A stretch of 12,211 nucleotides of DNA from Candidatus Thorarchaeota archaeon (GTDB lineage: Archaea; Asgardarchaeota; Thorarchaeia; Thorarchaeales; Thorarchaeaceae): positions 1 through 12,211 of the forward strand of contig JAEORN010000013.1 of the NCBI GenBank assembly GCA_016840825.1, written 5' to 3'. The position numbers and the translations under genes were made by a program. Positions 6,853 to 12,211 of this stretch are shown here, piece by piece. The notes below the pieces were generated by a model. That model saw only the letters and a list, made by a program, of their open reading frames with translations. It ran no database searches and was not told where the DNA came from. How positions within the stretch are numbered: position 1 is the stretch's first letter; each line of letters opens with the position of its first letter.

Positions 6853-7565
6853 TATTTCTGAATGGTTGAGCCAAAGCAATAGATCAATCCGTACTGATGC
6901 AAGAATCTCATTGTATGGAGGATGATATCTTCATCCCTTGTTTGAATTCTAGGACTTGTTACTATCTCTGAGGGTCTATGTTTTTCCTTGAGAATATCAC
7001 ATAATCTCTTGAGATCATCCATTGGCATACGAATCATTCCTATGAGTGGTGATAGCATAAGATAGTTCGAGAATAACTTCTCACCATGCCATCTCTCATT
7101 CTTGTATTCGGCTAGCTGAAATGAATGCTCATCATCCCACACAAACACATCATCTTGCTTTGCAAAGATGGTCCTTGCTTTTGACCTTATGATTTCATCC
7201 ACTTGTGAAACCATCTCACTACTCCTTTCATAGAAGTCTGCGAGAAATCCTTGGGCTTCTATCGCATCTCCAATAGCCTGTAACTCTTCCTTTGCCTTCT
7301 GATAGAACTCATGAGTGCCTGTATTTGTCAGGAGTACTACCAATCCGTTGGATGTTCTAGCATATACTAAATCATACGCCTTGAAACCGATGGAATCAAG
7401 GGTACCGTCAGCTCCAATTCCAAAGCTTTGTCCAACATTATCAATTGCTGAGAGTAGTCCTCCAAACAAAGCATCATCGATTTGAATCTGTCCAGTTCCG
7501 ACATGACCTATTGGGAGACCACTTTGATGGATGACCAATAGTTCCCTTACATGCTTTTCAGACAC
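6852..7565 (-). CDS. Longin/roadblock-like domain protein
   Basis: I do not recognise a named family for the whole 237-residue protein. Residues about 7-110 follow the alpha/beta pattern of longin/roadblock (profilin-like) modules: strand ELLVIHQSGLPIGHV, helix DDALFGGLLSAIDNVGQSFG, strands LDSIGFKAYDLVYART and GLVVLLTNTG, then a long helix FYQKAKEELQAIGDAIEA. Such modules are abundant in Asgard archaea, where they bind small GTPases or act as sensors and scaffolds. The rest (about 110-237) is helical and charged, with a hydrophobic stretch SNYLMLSPLIGMI and a last segment that could be a small helical or winged-helix domain. The GTG at 7565 directly follows the stop of the upstream gene and has AAGGAGGG seven bases before it. 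It sits between two methyltransferase-type genes, which suggests a regulatory or scaffolding role. No GTPase gene is visible here. Confidence 0.65.
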   Translation of the reverse strand: MSEKHVRELLVIHQSGLPIGHVGTGQIQIDDALFGGLLSAIDNVGQSFGIGADGTLDSIGFKAYDLVYARTSNGLVVLLTNTGTHEFYQKAKEELQAIGDAIEAQGFLADFYERSSEMVSQVDEIIRSKARTIFAKQDDVFVWDDEHSFQLAEYKNERWHGEKLFSNYLMLSPLIGMIRMPMDDLKRLCDILKEKHRPSEIVTSPRIQTRDEDIILHTMRFLHQYGLIYCFGSTIQK

Positions 7566-8573
7566 CTATCTTCCCTCCTTCTCTGCAATAATCCAATTGT
7601 CTCCTATCGTTTCGATTACCAATTTATTCCGTGAGAAGACACGCTGCAAATCATCTCTCTTCAGCGGCTGCGGATATCCATCAATCGTCTGCATGAGGAT
7701 ATAGGCTGGTGAACTGACTGCTTCATCCGGTGCTAAGGTTGGGTCATTTGTGATAAGCTTGCCACCTGGTTTAAGATATGATGAAACAATCTGGACTCTC
7801 TCCTCAAGCGTTTCCTGTGAGAATGCAAAGAGTTCCTCTCCATAGAATAGATCGAAATGCTCCTCGATGTTTCTTCCCAGAATATCCGTAGTGAGCTTGC
7901 TGAGGATATCTCCTTCGGATAGAAGACCCAATATCGACGTAAGGGGAGTCAACCATCTGTAGTTTTGCATGAAGAGATGAATATGCGTTGGTTGGAATAT
8001 CTCATCTATTTGTCTAAGTGCGTAGGGAAGACCTACATCTGCAAAGGCAGACATGCCTATCTCCTTAGTGCCTTTTGGTGAAAACGAGCGTAACAATACA
8101 CCTCTCCCCTTCTCTGTTAGTGTGCTACTAAATACCGTTTCTAATACAATCCTTGGCACTGATTCTAGTGGAACGGTCTGACCTCTTAAGGCATCAGGCA
8201 GGAATTGAGCACAATCATAGTAAAAATTCGTGAGAACCGTACCAACGTCCTCCGGTCTGATAGGCGTGGCTTTTAGTTCCTTTATTGAGTATCTCTTTTC
8301 GACGTGATTCAAGATATTGCTCTGAACCAGAAGAGTCAGGATGTTCTCTAGTAATGGTATATTAGAGTATCCATACTCTTTGGCGATTTCATCACAACTC
8401 CTTGGCTGGGATAGAGAAACTATCCATCCTTCTGAGAGAATAGTGTTAACGATTAATCTGAAAGCCATCTCTTCGGACTCTTTATACTCCGAGTATGCCT
8501 TTCGAAGCTCGGAATCTGTAAGATACTTCCCCACCCGCTTCAAACCAAATAGGCTACCTTTGAATTTCTCCAT
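7566..8573 (-). CDS. Winged-helix protein with a degenerate O-methyltransferase-like fold
   Basis: The 335-residue protein resembles small-molecule O-methyltransferases in layout: a dimerisation/winged-helix part at about 38-97 (AFRLIVNTILSEGWIVSLSQ, then PRSCDEIAKEYGYSNIPLLENILTLLVQSNIL and RYSI) followed by a larger domain. Its end, FDLFYGEELFAFSQ (240-252) and SSYLKPGGKLITNDP (264-278), matches motifs IV and V of methyltransferases such as hydroxyindole O-methyltransferase. However, the expected glycine-rich motif I is missing: the matching region (about 185-215) reads QIDEIFQPTHIHLFMQNYRW, without G-x-G. It probably binds SAM poorly or not at all. It could be a regulatory or allosteric partner of the true methyltransferases encoded beside it, or a transcription factor that senses a small molecule. 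ATG 8573 has GGAGTGA nine bases upstream, overlapping the stop of the DUF547 gene. Confidence 0.65.
   Translation of the reverse strand: MEKFKGSLFGLKRVGKYLTDSELRKAYSEYKESEEMAFRLIVNTILSEGWIVSLSQPRSCDEIAKEYGYSNIPLLENILTLLVQSNILNHVEKRYSIKELKATPIRPEDVGTVLTNFYYDCAQFLPDALRGQTVPLESVPRIVLETVFSSTLTEKGRGVLLRSFSPKGTKEIGMSAFADVGLPYALRQIDEIFQPTHIHLFMQNYRWLTPLTSILGLLSEGDILSKLTTDILGRNIEEHFDLFYGEELFAFSQETLEERVQIVSSYLKPGGKLITNDPTLAPDEAVSSPAYILMQTIDGYPQPLKRDDLQRVFSRNKLVIETIGDNWIIAEKEGR
7573..7580 (-). promoter_or_regulatory. Strong Shine-Dalgarno site inside the preceding gene
   Basis: AAGGAGGG on the minus strand lies within the last codons of the winged-helix gene, seven bases before GTG 7565. It fixes the start of the longin-like gene despite the rarer start codon. 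Confidence 0.75.
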
Positions 8574-8582
8574 CCTTACCTT

Positions 8583-9338
8583 TCACTCCACCTCATCGCT
8601 TGCATTGAGCGACCAATCGTAATCTAAGTACTTTATTTTTATTGAAGTCAGATTTTCCATGATGTATCTTCTCTGGTCATCTGGAAGGAACTGGGCGACA
8701 TACTCAGGAATCGATTTCTCGGTCATTTCAAAGTCCTTTCTGTACCACTTGAATATCATACTTAAAGAAAGAACTCCCTTCTGGATGTCTAGAATGGCTC
8801 CTTGAGGCGAACCAAGATAAAGCTTGGTAGCAGCATCAAGTTCACTGTCAAGATTTTCAGCGCTATATCTTCCGTCTTTTAGGATTGGACATCCCATTGA
8901 AGAGCAATTTAGTGCAAAGTGGATTCTAGGATCACCAAAGTCTTCTCGAATCATATTCTCTATGCTTCGCAAAGTCATTGTTCTTCCGCCAACATTGAAT
9001 TTTTGTAATGCAAAGAATCTGACTCTTTGAAACCAACTACTATTTCCTCTCTCTGCGAAACCAGGATCCTCTTTCAACTTCTCAATGACGCCATAGATTG
9101 AGAGAGCATTATAGCAGTTAATCCAAAATGCTAATCTCTCATCTCTGCTCTGTATTGATTCTAAGTCAAAGTCGGCAAGGGATTCTGCAAAGGAAACAAT
9201 TGATGCATCACCCATCATAGAAAAGTAGTCAACATTTCCTGAAGGATCCCTATACCTCTTGAGAATGCTTTCAAGAGTAGAGCTTATTGTATTATACTCG
9301 TTCACGATTAGCAAATCTCCATGAAAATTGAGATTCAT
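8583..9338 (-). CDS. DUF547 protein
   Basis: Strong family signature over most of the 251 residues: GNVDYFSM (34-41), ERLAFWINCYNALSIYGV (67-84), FNVGGRTMTLRSIENMIRE (114-132), DPRIHFALNCSSMGCPIL (136-153), SLSMIFKWYRKDF (191-203) and the closing LDYDWSLN (238-245). The family's biochemical role is not established to my knowledge. The invariant Asn-Cys-x-Ser and Cys-Pro residues (Cys145, Cys150) and His140 are plausible catalytic or metal-binding residues. There is no obvious signal peptide or membrane helix with this start. The start is uncertain: ATG 9338 avoids overlap with the gene before it and keeps the whole domain, while a TTG at 9398 would add 20 residues and overlap that gene. A later GTG at 9305 has GGAGA upstream. 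It lies nine bases before the winged-helix gene, so co-transcription is likely. Confidence 0.85.
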   Translation of the reverse strand: MNLNFHGDLLIVNEYNTISSTLESILKRYRDPSGNVDYFSMMGDASIVSFAESLADFDLESIQSRDERLAFWINCYNALSIYGVIEKLKEDPGFAERGNSSWFQRVRFFALQKFNVGGRTMTLRSIENMIREDFGDPRIHFALNCSSMGCPILKDGRYSAENLDSELDAATKLYLGSPQGAILDIQKGVLSLSMIFKWYRKDFEMTEKSIPEYVAQFLPDDQRRYIMENLTSIKIKYLDYDWSLNASDEVE

Positions 9339-9376
9339 GAAGGATTCGATTCCGAACCCCCGTGAGTGTGCAGGTC

Positions 9377-9754
9377 CTATGCACCAAGTTTTGACCAATC
9401 CATGATGATTAGTAAGAAGGTTATTCCTCCGAGGACAATCTTCAATGTATTTAGAAAGTCTCCAATTGTTGGAATCGCTGACATCGCATCAGGAAAGAAT
9501 GGGAATATTCCCATGAAGAGCAAAATCAAACCTACGGTCAGCAACCAGATTTTGCCATTCATCATATCTGGATTCATTTCCCTGAATGATACGATTATCG
9601 TTATCATGGCAACGATGATTTTCACAATACTCAACGGAATCGCTGGAATTAGGGCTGCAATCTCAGGAACTAATGATATTGCTCCAACGATGATCAGGCT
9701 GATTCCGTTTATCCACATCCATGCTTTGGTACCTAGAAGATCCAATAACTTCAT
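9377..9754 (-). CDS. Small four-helix membrane protein with an internal repeat
   Basis: The 125-residue product is almost entirely hydrophobic, with four likely helices at about 13-30, 41-58, 69-87 and 104-119 and few charged residues outside the loops. The two halves resemble each other. PEIAALIPAI followed by IVKIIVAMITIIVSF in the first corresponds to PDAMSAIPTI followed by LKIVLGGITFLLIIM in the second, suggesting a duplicated two-helix hairpin. I do not recognise a family. ATG 9754 has GGAG immediately before it, too close for a ribosome site; a TTG at 9760 would add two residues. It begins the minus-strand unit, 38 bases ahead of the DUF547 start, and could anchor the products of that unit at the membrane. 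A plus-strand open frame over the same bases looks like a shadow. Confidence 0.65.
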   Translation of the reverse strand: MKLLDLLGTKAWMWINGISLIIVGAISLVPEIAALIPAIPLSIVKIIVAMITIIVSFREMNPDMMNGKIWLLTVGLILLFMGIFPFFPDAMSAIPTIGDFLNTLKIVLGGITFLLIIMDWSKLGA

Positions 9755-9780
9755 CTCCAAATTTTCTATAGTTAACTAGG

Positions 9781-9790
9781 TAATAAGTCT
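9781..9790 (-). promoter_or_regulatory. Weak TATA-like element ahead of the minus-strand five-gene unit
   Basis: AGACTTATTA on the minus strand is centred about 30 bases upstream of ATG 9754, giving a predicted transcription start at or very near the start codon. Together with the lack of a well-spaced ribosome site this suggests a leaderless transcript. The match to the TATA consensus is poor. Confidence 0.3.
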
Positions 9791-9818
9791 TTGTCAAGGG
9801 AATTATTCTTCCTGTTAT

Positions 9819-9863
9819 GAAAAAGTAGAAAGAAGCCAACTCAGACGTTTCCGTCAGAGTTGG
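9819..9863 (-). terminator. GAAA-capped terminator hairpin after the two-helix membrane protein gene
   Basis: On the minus strand CCAACTC (9863-9857) pairs with GAGTTGG (9842-9836), then after one T-T mismatch GACG pairs with CGTC around a GAAA loop (9851-9848). The stem is thus 7 plus 4 bp with a GNRA tetraloop. It is followed directly by a pyrimidine-rich run, CTTCTTTCTACTTTTTC (9835-9819). This is a convincing intrinsic-type terminator 27 bases after the stop at 9890, and it separates that gene from the five-gene unit downstream. Confidence 0.7.
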
Positions 9864-9889
9864 TTGCTATGGTTCTGAAAGTTTGCTGC

Positions 9890-10111
9890 CTATGTAACGG
9901 CACCAATGATCAGAAGTAGGACTCCCACACCAACTAGTATGAGCATTACCTCAGTAAACAGATAACCTGCAAGATTCAGGGAATATAACCCTAAATCCAT
10001 ATACCCGGTAATCATACTCAGGTCAACAATACCAACAAGGAATGTTGCCAGAATCGGAAGTAGTCCAACGATTATCAAAATCAAACCAAGGAGGGCTGCG
10101 CCTTTACCCAT
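9890..10111 (-). CDS. Small membrane protein with two helices
   Basis: A 73-residue protein made of a hydrophobic N-terminal helix (ALLGLILIIVGLLPILATFLVGIV), a short polar middle (DLSMITGYMDLGLYSLN) and a second helix (TEVMLILVGVGVLLLIIGAV), with almost no cytoplasmic tail. I do not recognise a family. The ATG is preceded by GGATGTGAT, one base from the consensus GGAGGTGAT, three bases before the start. It has its own TATA element upstream and a terminator hairpin after the stop, so it appears to be a single-gene transcript and likely real despite its size. The function is unknown. Confidence 0.6.
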   Translation of the reverse strand: MGKGAALLGLILIIVGLLPILATFLVGIVDLSMITGYMDLGLYSLNLAGYLFTEVMLILVGVGVLLLIIGAVT

Positions 10112-10148
10112 TTTATCACATCCTTCTGAATGCCATACACAAATGGGT

Positions 10149-10158
10149 ATTTTAATCT
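10149..10158 (-). promoter_or_regulatory. TATA box for the two-helix membrane protein gene
   Basis: GATTAAAATA on the minus strand lies 38-47 bases before ATG 10111, predicting a transcription start near 10125 and a short leader that holds the GGATGTGAT ribosome site. A second A/T-rich match (ATTTAAAATAAAG, about 10170-10182) lies further upstream and is less well placed. The rest of the 205-base gap 10112-10316 contains A/T-rich sequence and the terminator described next; I see no RNA gene in it. Confidence 0.45.
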
Positions 10159-10281
10159 CTCTAATTCTCTTTATTTTAAATTAGCAGTATAAGAAAAAAC
10201 ATCGCTCTTCTTAACTCTAATAAAGTCCTTTGCCATCTCAGTTTTAACAACGATACATTAAGTATACAGAATGCAGGACAC

Positions 10282-10318
10282 ATAAAAAAAAGAAGGAGGA
10301 GGGGAATTAATTCCCCTC
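10282..10318 (-). terminator. Terminator of the caspase-like protease gene, overlapping its stop codon
   Basis: A perfect 20-base palindrome at 10299-10318, with core GGGGAATTAATTCCCC, includes the first two bases of the TGA stop of the protease gene. On the minus strand it is followed by CTCCTTCTTTTTTTTAT (10298-10282). A G/C-flanked hairpin plus an eight-T run is the expected form of an intrinsic-type archaeal terminator. Because the sequence is self-complementary to its centre, the real hairpin must open a small A/T loop. Confidence 0.7.
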
Positions 10319-12211
10319 AAAGTTTGAACCCGACAGCTGTATTGCCATCGTATTCCTGCGGAGTATCTCCACCACCGTATGGGTATGCTGCTAGGGCGTA
10401 GTCGAAACAGTCTTCCATCAATGTGTTTGGATTACTACCATAGTGGCTCTTCAAGCCGTAATCGAGGAAGTAGTACGTCCAAGCTCCGTTGTTGTGACTT
10501 GGGTCGTCATAACCATAGCCGTTTTGCGTACAAGTAGTGGTGATGTAGATATTAGCATGGTTGGAAAGGGCTTGCATCTCAGGGATGAATCCACCAGAGT
10601 AACAGTGGTCAAGGAAGATGAAGATTCGAGAAGCAACACTAGCACCAATGTAGTTATCCAACTCGGTATCATACAAGTTGCCATCTTCGCCATTGTCGCC
10701 GCTGCTACAATCCCACATACAAAGATAGGAGGAACCCGTGCCAGTGCCAGCTCCATGTCCTGACGAGATGAATGCGATCACATCATCCTCATCAGCACCA
10801 TTGACCATCCAGGTAAGCGATGCTTTCACGTTGTACTCGTTTGCATCTGCGTAGTAGACTGGATAGTTAGAAGTATGTCCATCACCAAGGACTCGGATGT
10901 AGTCGTAGTCCATTACTCCATTGAGGTAGTTGTACCAATCAGTTGCGTCCTCATCACAGTATGACAGGTCGCTGATAGCTTGATAGTCACTAATACCAAC
11001 AATGACGGCCCACTTTCTTACGACACCATCACCACCGCCGCCTGAGTTATCCACAGTCACGGAGATCTGTGAATAGCCTGTGTTGCCGCTGGGATCGGTT
11101 GCCTCACATCGGATAGTGTGAGTTGAGCCATCAGCATATCCGGTTGTGACCCAATTGTATGACGAAGAGGTAGATACCTGAGAGCCATCAACGAGAATCC
11201 TTCGAGAACTGATACCGTTTGCATCAGTTGCAGTGAAGCTGATTGTGGTTGTCCCACTTACAGTCGCACCGTTTGAGGGGCTGTTGATTGTGACTGAAGG
11301 AGGTGTAGTATCTGGACCACTGTAGGTCAATGTCACAGTGAGTGTGTAGGATCCAGAGCCACTGTATGAACGGACCATGATGTACCATGTTCCAGCACCT
11401 GGATTGCTGTAGGTAACTTCCTCTCCACCACTGGTGTAGCCACGCCAATCATAAGTGCTAGTTGTTGGAGCGACACCGAGTCTACCATAAAGATCGAAGT
11501 CTGCAGATCCACAGGTCAAGACAGAGTACATGCTTGCACAGTTTGCGCCAACTTGGATAGTCCACATCTCTGTTTGACCGGTAGCTGAAAGCGAGCTTGT
11601 GACTGGTACACCATCCTGAAGGACATTTCCTGCTGAATTATCAACAGTAACGGAAATCTGTGAATATCCAGTATTTCCACTTGGATCAGTCGCTTCACAT
11701 CTGATGGTGTGAGCACCGTTGGAATATCCTGCTGTATTCCAGCTATAGGATGATGATGTGGAAACTTGAGTACCATCGATTAAGATTCTTCGTGAGCTTA
11801 TACCATTGGCATCCGATGCGGAAAAGCTAATCGTCGTCGTTCCACTTACTGTTGCTCCGTTTGATGGACTGGTAATTGATACTGTTGGGGGTGTGGTATC
11901 GCTACTACCATAGGTAAGGGTTACAGTTAGGCTGTAGGACCCAGAACCACTGTACGAACGGACCATGATATACCAAGTTCCAGCGCCTGGATTGTTGAAG
12001 GTTACTTCTTCTCCACCACTCGTATAGCCTCTCCAGTCATAAGTACTGGTCGTAGGCGCAGCATTCAGACGACCATACAAATCAAAGTCAGCTGATCCAC
12101 AAGTTAGGACAGAATACATGCTCAAGCAGTTTGCAGCAACCGCCATAGTCCACATCTCGGTAGCACCAGTCGCTGAGAGTGAGCTAGTTTCAGTGACTCC
12201 ACTCTCAAGGA
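10317..12211 (-). CDS. Secreted caspase-like (peptidase C14) protease with PPC and Ig-like repeats, partial
   Basis: The frame is open to the right edge, so the N-terminus (presumably with a signal peptide) is outside; about 630 residues are visible. In protein order they are: PPC-like domain (MWTMAVAANCLSMYSVLTC ... GTWYIMVRSYSGSGSYSLTV), Ig-like domain of the 'TPPTVSITSPSNGATVSG ... HTIRCEATDPSGN' type, a second PPC, a second Ig-like domain, a Gly-rich linker, then a caspase-fold domain from VVRKWAVIVGISDYQ (codon at 11024) to the end. The caspase dyad is visible: His in ISSGHGAG (codon 10755-10757) and Cys in LDHCYSGG (codon 10602-10604), with DEDDVIAFI before the His. PPC domains are typical of exported proteases, so the protein is likely extracellular or surface-bound, cleaving proteins. 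Specificity is unknown; the canonical D-x-C-x-x-G context is present as DHCYSG. The Met at 12155 is internal to the first PPC repeat, not a real start. Confidence 0.88.
   Translation of the reverse strand, partial: LESGVTETSSLSATGATEMWTMAVAANCLSMYSVLTCGSADFDLYGRLNAAPTTSTYDWRGYTSGGEEVTFNNPGAGTWYIMVRSYSGSGSYSLTVTLTYGSSDTTPPTVSITSPSNGATVSGTTTISFSASDANGISSRRILIDGTQVSTSSSYSWNTAGYSNGAHTIRCEATDPSGNTGYSQISVTVDNSAGNVLQDGVPVTSSLSATGQTEMWTIQVGANCASMYSVLTCGSADFDLYGRLGVAPTTSTYDWRGYTSGGEEVTYSNPGAGTWYIMVRSYSGSGSYTLTVTLTYSGPDTTPPSVTINSPSNGATVSGTTTISFTATDANGISSRRILVDGSQVSTSSSYNWVTTGYADGSTHTIRCEATDPSGNTGYSQISVTVDNSGGGGDGVVRKWAVIVGISDYQAISDLSYCDEDATDWYNYLNGVMDYDYIRVLGDGHTSNYPVYYADANEYNVKASLTWMVNGADEDDVIAFISSGHGAGTGTGSSYLCMWDCSSGDNGEDGNLYDTELDNYIGASVASRIFIFLDHCYSGGFIPEMQALSNHANIYITTTCTQNGYGYDDPSHNNGAWTYYFLDYGLKSHYGSNPNTLMEDCFDYALAAYPYGGGDTPQEYDGNTAVGFKL
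11046..11623 (-). repeat. PPC plus Ig-like cassette, copy next to the caspase domain
   Basis: This in-frame coding repeat matches the copy at 11637-12211 with a period of 588 bp (196 codons), for example at the CGGACCATGAT segment at 11371 and 11959. The register shifts by one codon in the second Ig-like domain (ADGSTHT versus SNGAHT). By hand alignment I count about 25 amino-acid differences over roughly 180 residues. Confidence 0.85.
11637..12211 (-). repeat. PPC plus Ig-like cassette, copy at the window edge
   Basis: Partner of the cassette at 11046-11623. Alignment continues to the very last base of the window (LESGVTETSSLSATG here against LQDGVPVTSSLSATG there), so the beginning of this copy, and possibly more copies, lie beyond it. 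Differences are spread along the unit, many at third codon positions, which indicates a real duplication under selection. Confidence 0.8.

Noticed and set aside
9366..9779. Plus-strand open frame of 137 codons opposite the four-helix membrane protein
   Set aside because: The minus-strand frame has a coherent four-helix product with an internal repeat and fits the operon direction. The plus-strand product looks like the mirror of hydrophobic codons.
10112..10316. Possible small RNA gene in the largest intergenic gap
   Set aside because: I see only an A/T-rich promoter region and a terminator belonging to the protease gene; no stable fold or RNA family signature.
10451..10756. Alternative frames inside the caspase domain region on both strands
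   Set aside because: They lie inside a frame with clear catalytic motifs and have no start signals.
11046..12211. The 588-bp tandem repeat as an assembly error or mobile element
   Set aside because: Differences are spread over the whole unit, the frame is kept, and each unit matches known extracellular domain types; there are no terminal inverted repeats or transposase.
10317..12211. Caspase-like protein as an antiviral cell-death effector
   Set aside because: Prokaryotic defence caspases are cytoplasmic and sit beside sensor genes. PPC and Ig-like repeats point to an exported protease, and no defence gene is nearby.

Overview
The window is most likely chromosomal DNA from an archaeon, probably an Asgard lineage; a Thorarchaeia-like genome is my guess. 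The support is TATA-box promoters (one leaderless), Shine-Dalgarno sites in some genes only, a radical SAM enzyme of the tetraether lipid synthase (MJ0619) family, a longin/roadblock-like protein, a small winged-helix membrane protein, a Hef-like helicase and a secreted caspase-fold protease with PPC and Ig-like domains. Base composition is moderate. I see no RNA genes, insertion sequences or CRISPR arrays.

Layout. (1) 1-956, + strand: C-terminal part of a multi-pass membrane protein resembling an ABC-2 exporter permease, cut by the window edge. (2) 1040-1492, - strand: winged-helix protein with two membrane helices, divergent from (3) a PaaI-type hotdog thioesterase at 1655-2125. (4) 2162-3931, - strand: Hef/FANCM-like SF2 helicase with an altered motif II, from a strong leaderless-type promoter. 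(5) 4069-6182, + strand: a two-gene unit of a Tes-like radical SAM enzyme and an ArsM-like methyltransferase. (6) 9754-6157, - strand: a tightly packed five-gene unit, in transcription order a four-helix membrane protein, a DUF547 protein, a winged-helix protein with a decayed O-methyltransferase fold, a longin/roadblock-like protein and a UbiE/PmtA-like methyltransferase. Its end overlaps the end of unit (5) by 26 bp. (7) 9890-10111, - strand: a two-helix small membrane protein with its own TATA box and a terminator hairpin. (8) 10317-12211, - strand: a large secreted caspase-like protease, open at the right edge, built from two near-identical 588-bp PPC plus Ig-like cassettes followed by a C14 domain.

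Units (5) and (6) are the most unusual part. In about 5.7 kb they bring together a radical SAM enzyme, two intact SAM methyltransferases, one apparent pseudo-methyltransferase with a winged helix, a longin-like module, a DUF547 protein and a membrane protein. A working inference is a membrane-associated pathway that modifies a lipid or another small molecule, with the winged-helix and longin proteins as regulators or scaffolds. The sequence does not give the substrate.
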